DNA from: Clostridiales bacterium
Lineage (GTDB): Bacteria; Bacillota; Clostridia; Saccharofermentanales; Saccharofermentanaceae
Reading direction: 5' to 3'
DNA: 51,866 nucleotides
Assembly: GCA_017617295.1 (NCBI GenBank)
Contig: JAFZWN010000110.1
Span: forward strand, 1-51,866
Both the position numbers and the translations under genes were made by a program. Of this stretch, positions 44,024-51,866 are shown piece after piece (within the stretch, counting starts at the first letter, position 1; every line of letters starts with the position of its first letter). Below the pieces are notes generated by a model, which saw nothing but the letters and a program-made list of their open reading frames with translations, searched no databases and was not told the origin of the DNA.

Positions 44024-46114
44024 ATGAACAATCTGACGAAAAAGATGACCGCAGGACTTGTTACGGCCGCCGTTCTCGGTACGGGCTTTGGTACCGTTAT
44101 GGCTGACAGCAGCCCGTGGGAAGGGAAGCGCATCTGGGAGATCGGTGAATTCGGTTTATACAATTACGATCTTACTCCGGAAGATCCGTGTGTCTGGCTC
44201 GAGTACACACCGGCTGTAACGTCGGTATATGAGTTCAGGATGGATAACTACGACGGAGCTGACTATGATATCGAGGCTTATGATATCAACGGCGCGAAAG
44301 TCACGATAGAAGAGCAGGGAATATATTTCAGTGATCCGGGTATTACGATGTACCGGACCCGGCTTGAAGGCGGCGTAAGCTATCATTTCCGTGCCGGAAT
44401 GATCAACGGATCGATAACGGAAGACCGCAATTTCTTTTTGTCTGTTGCCCCTTCCCGATACGACTCGAAAGTAAACTGTGAACACGGGGGTTCCGTGACT
44501 CTGGATGCCACACTTGCCGGCTTTGAAGGAATGGGTGCGTTTACTTATGAATGGGTCGATGAGAATTCGAATGTTCTGACGGACACGCCTGTATGTACAT
44601 TATCTGACATAGATATCGGAAGACATCTCACATGTTTTGTGTCTCTGGAAGACAGGATCATGACTTCAATAGGATATGATATCGTACTGGAGAACCATCT
44701 CCGCAGTACTGCGACTGAGGCGGAATGTAATATCCTGGTTACTTCGGGTTCTTCAGTAACAATGGATCCCAAGTTCGCAGGAGACGATATGACCGGAGCT
44801 TCTTATCACTGGTATATGTTGACCCGTGGCGAAGGGATAGAGACGATCGGAACCGAACCTACGCTGACTTTGCCGTCTGTCAGCGGAAACTGTGCCATAG
44901 GGTGCGGTGTGACGGACAGATATAATAATTTTATTAACTGCGTATTCTATATCTGCACTTTCGACGCTTCTGATGTTACGGAGCTGGTTCCCGATAACAC
45001 ATATTCGATCGATCTCCGAGATAAGGCACTGTTTATCTATGAGTTCACTCCTTCCGCTGCCGGAGATTACAGGATCTCTTCGACGGGTGATGCTGATTCA
45101 TATGTTGCTGTTTTTGACGCGGATCTTCACACGATATCGGCGCACGATGATATCGATAATAGTAGCGAGAACTATAATTTCGATCTGACGACACACCTTG
45201 AAGCCGGAAAGACATATTACATCATTGTAAGACACGTTGGATATTATACTCAGATAGATGCGCAGGATCCTACACGTACATCTTTTGTATTCACCCGTGT
45301 GAATGCTCCCGAACCGGCGCCTGCAGTTACGGAAGCACCTTCAGTAACCGAAGCTCCCGCCGCAGGAGCATCAGGAAGTAATGTATCTGATTTTGTCGAA
45401 AGACTCTATACCATAGCTCTCGGAAGATCTTCCGATGAATACGGTAAGATCGCCTGGATCGAGGCCGTAACTGTCCGCGGAGAGACCGGTGCGGATCTGG
45501 CAAGAGGATTCCTTTACAGTGATGAATTCCTGAACAGCAATGTCAGTAACGAGGAGTTTGTCTGCATCCTTTACCGTACATTCTTCGGCCGCGAGGCTGA
45601 CAGATCAGGACTTGAAGGATGGGTAAACGCACTTTCGGAAGGACAGTCCAGACGTGACGTTATCGAAGGCTTCATCAACTCCACCGAATGGGCCAACCTC
45701 TGCATCATCTACGGTATCAGATGCGGCGGAACAGGTTCTGCTTCCGTCGAAGTCGAGCCTGACGAAAACGTGATCGGTTTTGCTACAAGGCTTTATACGA
45801 CATGCCTCGGAAGAACTGCAGATCAGGCAGGTATGACGGCATGGGCAAGACAGCTTGCCAATCAGAGAGATACCGGTACGGGTGCCGCAAGAGGCTTCTT
45901 CTTCAGCGAGGAATTTACCCGCCAGAACGTATCCAATGCCGAGTTCGTCAACCGCCTGTACAGAACATTTATGGGACGCGAAGCCGATGCAGCAGGATTC
46001 AATGCCTGGGTAGCACAGCTGGATTCGGGCGTATCCCGTGAGGAAGTCTTTAACGGCTTCGCGCAGTCGCAGGAGTTCGGCGGGATCTGCAGCAGCTATG
46101 GAATATTAAGATGA
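44024..46114 (+). CDS. secreted PPC-like/Ig-like protein with two DUF4214 domains (gene 7)
   Basis: 696 aa. GGGAGG lies 9-10 nt before the ATG. Signal peptide (about 1-27, ending V-M-A-D). Residues ~30-140 form a PPC-like beta domain (W-L-E-Y-T-P-A-V-T-S-V-Y-E-F), ~145-310 two Ig-like segments (F-T-Y-E-W-V-D, S-Y-H-W-Y-M), and ~320-430 a second PPC-like domain (F-I-Y-E-F-T-P-S-A-A-G-D-Y). A short Ala/Pro/Glu/Thr linker joins the double DUF4214 module, from ~457. The organisation is close to gene 6 but sequence identity outside the C-terminus is low. Extracellular, no catalytic motif. The short dockerin-like gene follows after 83 bp, with its own promoter. Confidence 0.88.
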   Translation: MNNLTKKMTAGLVTAAVLGTGFGTVMADSSPWEGKRIWEIGEFGLYNYDLTPEDPCVWLEYTPAVTSVYEFRMDNYDGADYDIEAYDINGAKVTIEEQGIYFSDPGITMYRTRLEGGVSYHFRAGMINGSITEDRNFFLSVAPSRYDSKVNCEHGGSVTLDATLAGFEGMGAFTYEWVDENSNVLTDTPVCTLSDIDIGRHLTCFVSLEDRIMTSIGYDIVLENHLRSTATEAECNILVTSGSSVTMDPKFAGDDMTGASYHWYMLTRGEGIETIGTEPTLTLPSVSGNCAIGCGVTDRYNNFINCVFYICTFDASDVTELVPDNTYSIDLRDKALFIYEFTPSAAGDYRISSTGDADSYVAVFDADLHTISAHDDIDNSSENYNFDLTTHLEAGKTYYIIVRHVGYYTQIDAQDPTRTSFVFTRVNAPEPAPAVTEAPSVTEAPAAGASGSNVSDFVERLYTIALGRSSDEYGKIAWIEAVTVRGETGADLARGFLYSDEFLNSNVSNEEFVCILYRTFFGREADRSGLEGWVNALSEGQSRRDVIEGFINSTEWANLCIIYGIRCGGTGSASVEVEPDENVIGFATRLYTTCLGRTADQAGMTAWARQLANQRDTGTGAARGFFFSEEFTRQNVSNAEFVNRLYRTFMGREADAAGFNAWVAQLDSGVSREEVFNGFAQSQEFGGICSSYGILR

Positions 46115-46133
46115 TTTACGGCGGAAGTACGAC

Positions 46134-46160
46134 CTGACAGTTTTTTTTCCGTCATATAAT
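46134..46160 (+). promoter_or_regulatory. promoter of dockerin-like gene
   Basis: CTGACA (46134-46139) and TATAAT (46155-46160) are spaced 15 bp with a T-run between. AAGGAG (46183-46188) is 9 nt before the ATG. Confidence 0.5.
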
Positions 46161-46197
46161 ATGCAGACAAAAATACATAGATAAGGAGATACAGAGA

Positions 46198-46590
46198 ATG
46201 AACAAAAAACTTAAAGCAACGTCAATTGCTGTACTGACAGCAACAATGGTCCTGGCATCTTTGCCCGTCTCATCCATGGCAGCAGGCTATAATCCCAAAT
46301 ATGGCAGCGGAGATTTCTGGAGGATCGGCAGACCGAGCAATTACAGCAGATATGTAGATGTCGGAGATGCCAACGAAGACGGATACATCAATATTTCTGA
46401 CTATATCGAGATCTGTAATACCGTCAATTACGGTTGGAGCAAGGGCCCTAAGACAACATGGGAGAGGTTCAGATATTCCATTGGTCTGTGGAGGACTCCC
46501 GATCACATGGATATCAACGGTGACGGCCGTGTCACCCATCAGGATGCCGATATCCTTCTCGCTTGCCTGTTACAATCAGGCGGATATTGA
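46198..46590 (+). CDS. small secreted stand-alone dockerin-like protein
   Basis: 130 aa. Signal peptide (about 1-29, ending S-M-A-A-G). Two EF-hand-like dockerin loops: D-A-N-E-D-G-Y-I-N-I-S-D (residues 57-68) and D-I-N-G-D-G-R-V-T-H-Q-D (105-116), each followed by a hydrophobic helix. The spacer between them (~36 residues, with K-T-T-W-E-R-F-R-Y) is longer than in classical type I dockerins, and there is no catalytic or carbohydrate-binding domain. Dockerins bind cohesins through duplicated calcium loops; here the partner is unknown and no cohesin is visible in the window. Its place inside a cluster of secreted DUF4214 proteins suggests a shared extracellular assembly, but that is inference. 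Confidence 0.8.
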   Translation: MNKKLKATSIAVLTATMVLASLPVSSMAAGYNPKYGSGDFWRIGRPSNYSRYVDVGDANEDGYINISDYIEICNTVNYGWSKGPKTTWERFRYSIGLWRTPDHMDINGDGRVTHQDADILLACLLQSGGY

Positions 46591-46668
46591 TCCGCACACA
46601 GATCTGCATGCATACTTAACTGCCTGATCCTGTCTGCATAGGGCAGTGCATGATAAGCAAATAAATGA

Positions 46669-46703
46669 AGGGGCTGTCTCAAGATAAAATTGAGACAGCC
46701 CCT
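46669..46703. terminator. bidirectional hairpin between convergent genes
   Basis: Perfect 14-bp arms AGGGGCTGTCTCAA (46669-46682) and TTGAGACAGCCCCT (46690-46703), with a 7-nt loop. It serves the dockerin-like gene on the plus strand and DUF4214 gene 8 on the minus strand; the T-rich side is better on the minus strand. Confidence 0.85.
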
Positions 46704-46726
46704 ATTCGGTTGTATGTGCTTATAGA

Positions 46727-49102
46727 TTACTTGATGATCCCGTATGAAGCACAGATCCTGGCGAATTCGGGAGACTGTGCAAATCCTTCGAAAATAGCTT
46801 CGCGGGATACGCCGTCACTAAGCTGCGCTACCCATGCGGTAAAGCCCGCTTCGTCAGCTTCACGGCCCATGAATGTCCTGTAAAGACGGTTGATGTATTC
46901 TTCGTCGGAGACATTCTGGTTTGTGAACTCGGGACTGAAGAAGAATCCTCTTGCGGCTCCGGAACCGGTCTCACGCTGGTTGGCGATCTGACGTGCCCAT
47001 GCCATCATGCCGTTCTCATCGGCGGCTCTTCCTAGACATGTCGTGTAGAGTCTGGTGGCAAAGTCTATGGTAGCCTGATTGGGCTCGACCTCGATACTGG
47101 GGACTCCCGTTCCGCCGCTGGCGATACCGTAGAGGAGACAGAGGTTAGCCCACTCGGTGGAGTTGATGAATCCCTCGATTACGTGTTCCTTGGACTCGCC
47201 GTTCTCGAGAACTCTTACCCATGCGGCCAAACCTTCAGCGTCTGCTTCACGGTCGAAGAAGGTGCTGTAAAGAATGCCAACGAACTCTTCATTTGTGACT
47301 TCCATATTCAGGAACTCAGGACTATAGAGGAAGCCTCTGGCAACATCGGCACCCGTCTGGCCACGGAGTGTAACCGCGTCGACCCAATCCTGTCTGCCGG
47401 AAGGATCGGAAGATCTTCCCAGCGAGATGGTATAGAGTCTCTCGACAAAACTGCTTACACCTTCTTCGGCTGAAGAGGAGGGTCCGGCAGGTGCTGCCGT
47501 AGGTTCCGTTGTGGGTTCTGCTGAGGGCTCTGCTGTAGGCTCAGCGGAAGGAGCTTCTGTCGGCTCTGTCGAAGGCGATGTCGTAGGTTCGGTGGTAGGT
47601 TCTGTAGCAGGAGAAGGAGTTGTCTCGCCTGATGAACCGTTGCCGCCCGAGGGTTCTGTCGAGCCGATATATGTTTCCGTGTATGTCGCAGTGTATGTTG
47701 TATCGGAATTAACGGGACCGAGTGAAGGCGTCCAACCTGCAAATGTATAAGATACAGTCTCTGTTGAGGGCCTTGTGGGGTCTTCCCAGATGTATGTGGG
47801 AACATTATTGGCTGTTACCGTAAGATCATGAAGAAGAGTCCCGTCATGATCGACGAAATTGACCGTATATGTATCATACTCACCCTCAACAGATAATTCG
47901 ACTCCGCCGCCCTTGGGAACTTCTACGCAGAAGTTGCCGTCGGCATCGGGAGTGATCTCCACGCCGTTATTATATGCTCTGGTGATGTTAAATCCGCTTT
48001 CGGATCTTAAGTAGACGGTTTCACCCTCGTGAGCGCATTCGTATCCGTGGCTCTGCGAAAGGGGATCGCCGTTTGCATCTGTTACATAAAGAACATCCCC
48101 CGCAGCCGGCTGATCGACTCTGATGATGTAGTTGATCTGAGCTTCAAGTTCGGGATATGTCGTCATTGTTCTTTGACGGTTCAGTGTGTTGGTGGTAACT
48201 ACGCAGGGAGTACCTTCAAAATCTCTGGGGATGATCCTCCAGACTGTTAATGAAATATCTGTTGACGGTGTTTCATCATAAGAGCATACAACGGTAAACC
48301 CGGGATTTGCGCCTGTTACTGTTCCGTCGACCAGAAAATCAGAATGAGCCTGATCTTCATTGTTTATATAGATGGCAGCCATAGTGGTTGATGTAACATC
48401 TCCGATAATACTTGCAGTATGAGAAGCACGATCCGCAGTATTATCATAAATGGCATATTCTCTGGATACCAGATTTCCTGTAATGGTGGCATTATATTCG
48501 GCATTATCATGAATGTAATTACGGAGACAACGGCCACCGACACCGTTGATCGTACTGTTTCCGGTCATAGTGATGTCAGCATGTGAGGAACCGCTGCAAT
48601 TTGTTTGGATACCATTGTCCGGCGAAGTTATATCTCCGTTAATAGTGAGGTTGAACTGACTGTTTCCGTCGATCTGGTTTTCGAAAGTTCTGTCTTGGCT
48701 TTGGAGATCACCGTTGACTGATATTGTTGAAGCAGAGTTGTTGTTCAGTTGGGAATAAATGCAATAACCATGTGAATACATGTCTCCGGTTACGTTGATA
48801 GTGGAGCTGCTTGTATTGTTTACGTTATTATAGATTCCGAGACCGTAGCGGTTGTTTTCATTGTTTATCCCGCCTGTTACCGTGGCATTTGCGGCATGAC
48901 CTGAGATGGATGTGACAGTGAGAGCGTATCCGTTTTCAACAGTGATGTTTCCGTATTCCGCTGTTACGTCACCGTTTGCTGCATTGATCTCCTGAGACTC
49001 GGTGTAATCATTTCCGTCTGCTGATACGGCGGGTCCGAATATGCCGAACATCAGGGACGATGTTACGATCGCCGAAGCGATCCTGAGTGATGTTTTTTTC
49101 AT
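46727..49102 (-). CDS. secreted beta-helix-type protein with InlB-like repeat and two DUF4214 domains (gene 8)
   Basis: 791 aa, the only complete DUF4214 gene here on the minus strand. Signal peptide (about 1-28). Residues ~30-270 are Asn/Thr/Ser-rich short repeats with N-V-T-G-D-M, S-V-N-G-D-L, T-I-N-G-D-I, T-I-T-G-N-L and I-I-G-D-V spaced about 25-28 residues, typical of a right-handed beta-helix passenger. A beta domain follows, then a Listeria-Bacteroides (InlB B-type) repeat at about 415-490 (Y-T-V-N-F-V-D-H-D-G...Y-T-F-A-G-W-T-P). A long Pro/Thr/Glu linker with P-T-E-P/P-S-A-E-P repeats (about 495-545) leads to the double DUF4214 module (from ~553). It looks like an adhesin. Good ribosome binding site (AAAGGGG). 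Confidence 0.88.
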   Translation of the reverse strand: MKKTSLRIASAIVTSSLMFGIFGPAVSADGNDYTESQEINAANGDVTAEYGNITVENGYALTVTSISGHAANATVTGGINNENNRYGLGIYNNVNNTSSSTINVTGDMYSHGYCIYSQLNNNSASTISVNGDLQSQDRTFENQIDGNSQFNLTINGDITSPDNGIQTNCSGSSHADITMTGNSTINGVGGRCLRNYIHDNAEYNATITGNLVSREYAIYDNTADRASHTASIIGDVTSTTMAAIYINNEDQAHSDFLVDGTVTGANPGFTVVCSYDETPSTDISLTVWRIIPRDFEGTPCVVTTNTLNRQRTMTTYPELEAQINYIIRVDQPAAGDVLYVTDANGDPLSQSHGYECAHEGETVYLRSESGFNITRAYNNGVEITPDADGNFCVEVPKGGGVELSVEGEYDTYTVNFVDHDGTLLHDLTVTANNVPTYIWEDPTRPSTETVSYTFAGWTPSLGPVNSDTTYTATYTETYIGSTEPSGGNGSSGETTPSPATEPTTEPTTSPSTEPTEAPSAEPTAEPSAEPTTEPTAAPAGPSSSAEEGVSSFVERLYTISLGRSSDPSGRQDWVDAVTLRGQTGADVARGFLYSPEFLNMEVTNEEFVGILYSTFFDREADAEGLAAWVRVLENGESKEHVIEGFINSTEWANLCLLYGIASGGTGVPSIEVEPNQATIDFATRLYTTCLGRAADENGMMAWARQIANQRETGSGAARGFFFSPEFTNQNVSDEEYINRLYRTFMGREADEAGFTAWVAQLSDGVSREAIFEGFAQSPEFARICASYGIIK

Positions 49103-49140
49103 GTTTACCCCTTTCGAAAAATATAAAGCAATTAGGGAAA

Positions 49141-49168
49141 ATTATACTATATAAATTTTATTTATCAA
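49141..49168 (-). promoter_or_regulatory. promoter of DUF4214 gene 8
   Basis: On the minus strand, TTGATA (49168-49163) and TATAAT (49146-49141) are separated by 16 bp, about 40 bp before ATG 49102. Confidence 0.7.
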
Positions 49169-49191
49169 TCAAAAGAGGAATATACCGCAGA

Positions 49192-50076
49192 TCACCCGTA
49201 AAACATCTCTATCGCGCCGTCAGAGTCGCCTGCTATATCAAGAAGAGCGCTAGCCTGAAATGATGTTTGGATAGGCGGTCTTGATGTAACATAAGCTGCA
49301 TTTGAGATTACGGTCAGAGTATCTGTATCACTGTCTTCAGAAGCTAATATCGGCTGGGCTCCGAAGAGCAGAGTTCCCGTGGATATATGATAGTCGCTGG
49401 ATATGATCGCCAGATATCTTATCTCCGGATACGAATCTGCCAGGATACGGTTGGTGAACAGTGCGTTCTGTGCAGTCGTCAGAGACTGATCCTCGATGAT
49501 TATCCGATCCGGATCGACCCCGTTCTCTATCAGCCATTGTGCCATGGAGCCGGCTTCGGTGACCGATCTGTCCTGGGAGGCTGTGGGACCTCCCGTACAT
49601 GCGATATATGCGTTGGGATACTTCTCGGCGCTGGCCAGAGCCACACACAGTCTCTCGAGGAGTTCTTCTCTCATGGTACCGTCAGAGTTAAGCTGGAATC
49701 CCAGGACAACCAGACAGAGCTCACCGGTGTCGGGGAGACCGTCAGGAAGTACGTCAGGGTTGATGACAAGGTCGTTATCAGCGGTCTTCCAGAGCACGAG
49801 GATTCTCTCCCATCTGGATGCGGACAAGGGATCTGCCTGACGGAGTTCGTCCAATAATCCTGCCGTTCTCATTTCAGAATCCTCATCACCTGATGAATAA
49901 GCTTCGACCAGTTCACGAACGATCACGGCGGGATCCCTGTGAGAAGATTGCTCGGGAGCAGTGACGGTAACTGCCGTGGTGCTCTCGTAAGTCACGTCAG
50001 AGGGATCGATCTTTCCGGATGTGCATGCGGAAAGAAATATGCAAAGCGCTAATAACGGAGTGATCAACTTTTTCAT
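49192..50076 (-). CDS. DUF218 (YdcF/SanA-like) lipoprotein
   Basis: 294 aa. ATG 50076 is preferred to 50100 because it begins a classical lipoprotein signal, M-K-K-L-I-T-P-L-L-A-L-C-I-F-L-S-A-C, with the lipobox Cys at 18. The DUF218 core covers about residues 105-260: V-V-L-G-F-Q, A-C-T-G-G-P-T near the middle, a conserved E-A-G-S-M and E-D-Q-S-L-T-T-A-Q-N-A segment, and I-I-S-S-D-Y-H. Related SanA/ElyC/YdcF proteins act in envelope integrity or polysaccharide metabolism, but no reaction is firmly assigned. It lies upstream of gene 8 in the same direction, and the -10 box 7 nt before the ATG predicts another leaderless mRNA. Confidence 0.87.
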   Translation of the reverse strand: MKKLITPLLALCIFLSACTSGKIDPSDVTYESTTAVTVTAPEQSSHRDPAVIVRELVEAYSSGDEDSEMRTAGLLDELRQADPLSASRWERILVLWKTADNDLVINPDVLPDGLPDTGELCLVVLGFQLNSDGTMREELLERLCVALASAEKYPNAYIACTGGPTASQDRSVTEAGSMAQWLIENGVDPDRIIIEDQSLTTAQNALFTNRILADSYPEIRYLAIISSDYHISTGTLLFGAQPILASEDSDTDTLTVISNAAYVTSRPPIQTSFQASALLDIAGDSDGAIEMFYG

Positions 50077-50083
50077 ATCTAAT

Positions 50084-50089
50084 ATTATA
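50084..50089 (-). promoter_or_regulatory. promoter of DUF218 lipoprotein, leaderless arrangement
   Basis: TATAAT on the minus strand (50089-50084) ends 7 nt before ATG 50076. There is no Shine-Dalgarno between, and no clear -35. Confidence 0.5.
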
Positions 50090-50186
50090 TCTGATATCAC
50101 GTATGATTTTTCTGCTTTTCTATGAAATGAGACTTTTCTCGGAAAAAGGGCATAATTTCTCCGTTTGTAAAAAAATATTTATGCGG

Positions 50187-50192
50187 TATAAT
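50187..50192 (+). promoter_or_regulatory. -10 box of DUF4214-type gene 9
   Basis: TATAAT (50187-50192), 34 bp before ATG 50227. AAGGGGTGG (50211-50219) is the ribosome binding site. Confidence 0.55.
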
Positions 50193-50226
50193 TGTGAAGG
50201 TGAATTTTATAAGGGGTGGGATTTAT

Positions 50227-51866
50227 ATGATCAGTAATCTTAAACGATCGCTGGCTTTTGTTGTTGCAGCTTTTTCACTGGCGACAGGAAGCCTTAACGT
50301 AATGGCAACACCGGTAACAGAATTTACGAGGGATCAGGCAACTTCTTGTACGCTTGACGGAACGTATCAGGTGAACATTACTTCAGAAAATAACAGTTCG
50401 TGGTACTCTTTTACCGCACCTGAGGCCGGAACATATGCATTCTTTACTTCGGATGCCGGAGAATCAGATCCGCTTCTTCTCCTTTATGACAGCAATATTA
50501 TGCCTATCAACTATAACGATGATGCCGGTGTCGGAGATGAAGAATCAGAGTCATATGTATCCGCAGTATTGGATGCGGGTGAGACTGTATATATCCAGGC
50601 GACACTCAGTGATTATGAGATCAGTAACGGAAGTTATCAGTTACACGTAACTAAGGGATTGGCTTTCTATTTTGATTATAACGGGGAAAAATACTATTAC
50701 CCCTGGTTTGGTTACTTTATGTATATCGAAGGCGGAGATGATCTGGTATTAAGGGTTTCAGGGGATATTTCCTATAGAGTCACTGATGCGACCGGCGATC
50801 TTTCTGATTATATCGGCGGGGATGTGGTCTTTCAAGATGTTTGGAAGGGGAAGATCGGTACTGTCAATGTTCTGTTTTCAATAGGAGAATATGATTTTTT
50901 CAACTGCATTAATGTACGTTTTTCATACTATTCATATGAAGGCAATAGTGATGAGATGATATCAGGCTATGAAGGGTTTTCATATGAATACGTGATGGTC
51001 GATCCCGGTGACTCCTTTGAAGTAAATGATACATCCACTACCTGTTTTTTCTTTCCTTTACACGGTGGTTATCAATCTGCTTCGCGTGATCAGAATCTGC
51101 CCGACCCTGTAGTTGCAGACGGAGTCAGTACGATCAGCGTTACGGTCGAAGATATAACGGAATTTACATATGTAAGGATAATCGCGGATAATATCGATCG
51201 TCGCACATGGGCTGAAAGAGTACATAATATCTTTGTATCAGATCCGAATGCACCTCAGATGGAGATCGATACGAATTATCATGTAAGCGATACATTTCCG
51301 GGACAAGCAGTTCTTAATTTCACACCGAGGCTTACCGGGTCGTATACCATCAGTTCGCTGAATGTCAATAGTGGAGACGGTGAAGTATATGTGTTTGATC
51401 AGGATAATCAGCTGATCGGGATATTTTCAGGTGATACAGTCTATACCAATCATCTCGGGGAAACAGTGGGTTATGGAACCAATTATTCCGGGGTGGTCAG
51501 TTATGATGGGACCTACCGAACCAGTATGGACCGGTTGTTAACATATTATTATTTTCATTATGGTAATGAAGATCCCACGGTTACCGAGGATACAGATATG
51601 ACTATTCGTTCTTCTCACATAGGGGATTCTAGAATAACTTTGGACCTGACGGCCGGTCAAACATACTCGATATCGGTTGCAGTTTCTTACTGGCAATTTG
51701 ACGCAGATGATCAGGATATTAGGGTAACATGGAACGGCTCCGAGCCTTATCCTACGGCTTCGCCTACACCTACGTCTGCACCAGTGGCACAGCCTACAAC
51801 ATCACCGGTGATCGACGAACCCATAACAGGTACTGTAGTTCCTGCTACCAACTACAGTATCGGAGA
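50227..51866 (+). CDS. secreted PPC-like protein, 3' partial, probable DUF4214 gene 9
   Basis: The frame is open from ATG 50227 to the window end (546 codons, no stop), so the gene continues beyond. Signal peptide (about 1-27, M-I-S-N-L-K-R-S-L-A-F-V-V-A-A...). Residues ~35-145 are a PPC-like beta domain (W-Y-S-F-T-A-P-E-A-G-T-Y...D-P-L-L-L-L-Y-D), clearly related to gene 6. A second beta domain follows at about 355-500 (V-L-N-F-T-P-R-L-T-G-S-Y). The visible end is a Pro/Thr/Ser linker (T-A-S-P-T-P-T-S-A-P), exactly where genes 6 and 7 switch to DUF4214 repeats. The C-terminal module is therefore predicted but not seen. Confidence 0.8.
   Translation, partial: MISNLKRSLAFVVAAFSLATGSLNVMATPVTEFTRDQATSCTLDGTYQVNITSENNSSWYSFTAPEAGTYAFFTSDAGESDPLLLLYDSNIMPINYNDDAGVGDEESESYVSAVLDAGETVYIQATLSDYEISNGSYQLHVTKGLAFYFDYNGEKYYYPWFGYFMYIEGGDDLVLRVSGDISYRVTDATGDLSDYIGGDVVFQDVWKGKIGTVNVLFSIGEYDFFNCINVRFSYYSYEGNSDEMISGYEGFSYEYVMVDPGDSFEVNDTSTTCFFFPLHGGYQSASRDQNLPDPVVADGVSTISVTVEDITEFTYVRIIADNIDRRTWAERVHNIFVSDPNAPQMEIDTNYHVSDTFPGQAVLNFTPRLTGSYTISSLNVNSGDGEVYVFDQDNQLIGIFSGDTVYTNHLGETVGYGTNYSGVVSYDGTYRTSMDRLLTYYYFHYGNEDPTVTEDTDMTIRSSHIGDSRITLDLTAGQTYSISVAVSYWQFDADDQDIRVTWNGSEPYPTASPTPTSAPVAQPTTSPVIDEPITGTVVPATNYSIG

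Noticed and set aside
46115..46150. Rho-independent terminator after DUF4214 gene 7
   Set aside because: A T-run exists (46140-46148) but no convincing stem precedes it.
1..51866. tRNA, rRNA, insertion sequences or prophage genes
   Set aside because: I saw no tRNA-like cloverleaf, rRNA sequence, transposase or integrase motif in any intergenic space or translated frame.

Overview
The window looks like chromosomal DNA of a fibre-degrading anaerobic member of the Clostridia (Bacillota). The evidence is Gram-positive-type Shine-Dalgarno sites on the secreted-protein genes, an NfnAB electron-bifurcating complex, a glycoside hydrolase family 9 cellulase, a dockerin-like protein, YhgE and MutS2, and a very large set of secreted DUF4214 proteins. 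I cannot place it to genus from sequence alone. No rRNA, tRNA, prophage, insertion sequence or CRISPR array was seen.

Region 1 (1-9017): the 3' part of an unusual YidC-type insertase/alkaline-phosphatase-superfamily fusion; a repeat-rich YhgE/Pip membrane protein; its TetR-family regulator, with a palindromic operator lying over the regulator's own -10 box; uracil-DNA glycosylase; and a membrane-anchored GH9 cellulase whose start overlaps ung. Region 2 (9022-27858): mostly core genes. These are a YolD-like protein and Y-family polymerase pair on the minus strand, nfnAB, a three-gene ABC exporter (permease, ATPase, permease), uvrB-dnaE, pfkA-mutS2 and a P-loop ATPase. The region is unusually rich in DNA repair genes. 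Region 3 (28013-29389): an SPFH protein with three C-terminal zinc ribbons.

Region 4 (29525-51866, running off the end) is the accessory part. Eight complete genes, and very probably a ninth cut by the window edge, encode secreted proteins. The passenger regions differ (EF-hand plus leucine-rich repeats, PPC-like beta domains, a predicted beta-helix plus InlB-type repeat). The eight complete ones share an almost constant C-terminal module of two DUF4214 domains (four RLY...GR..D..G...W repeats). The 3' ends of the tandem LRR genes are mosaics that look like recent gene conversion reaching past the stop codon into the terminator. A stand-alone dockerin-like protein lies inside the cluster. Between the LRR array and the rest of the cluster sits a metal locus: a CDF exporter convergent with a MntP-ZIP fusion transporter.

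Two genome-wide habits stand out. Several housekeeping or regulatory genes (tetR, Y-polymerase, uvrB, CDF, MntP-ZIP, the DUF218 lipoprotein) have a -10 box only 6-9 nt before the ATG and no Shine-Dalgarno, which predicts leaderless mRNAs, whereas secreted-protein genes have strong Shine-Dalgarno sites. Intergenic regions carry short periodic arrays: 52-bp units before pfkA, 32-bp units before the CDF gene, and a larger GC-rich repeat family at 17243-17473 and 39777-40130.
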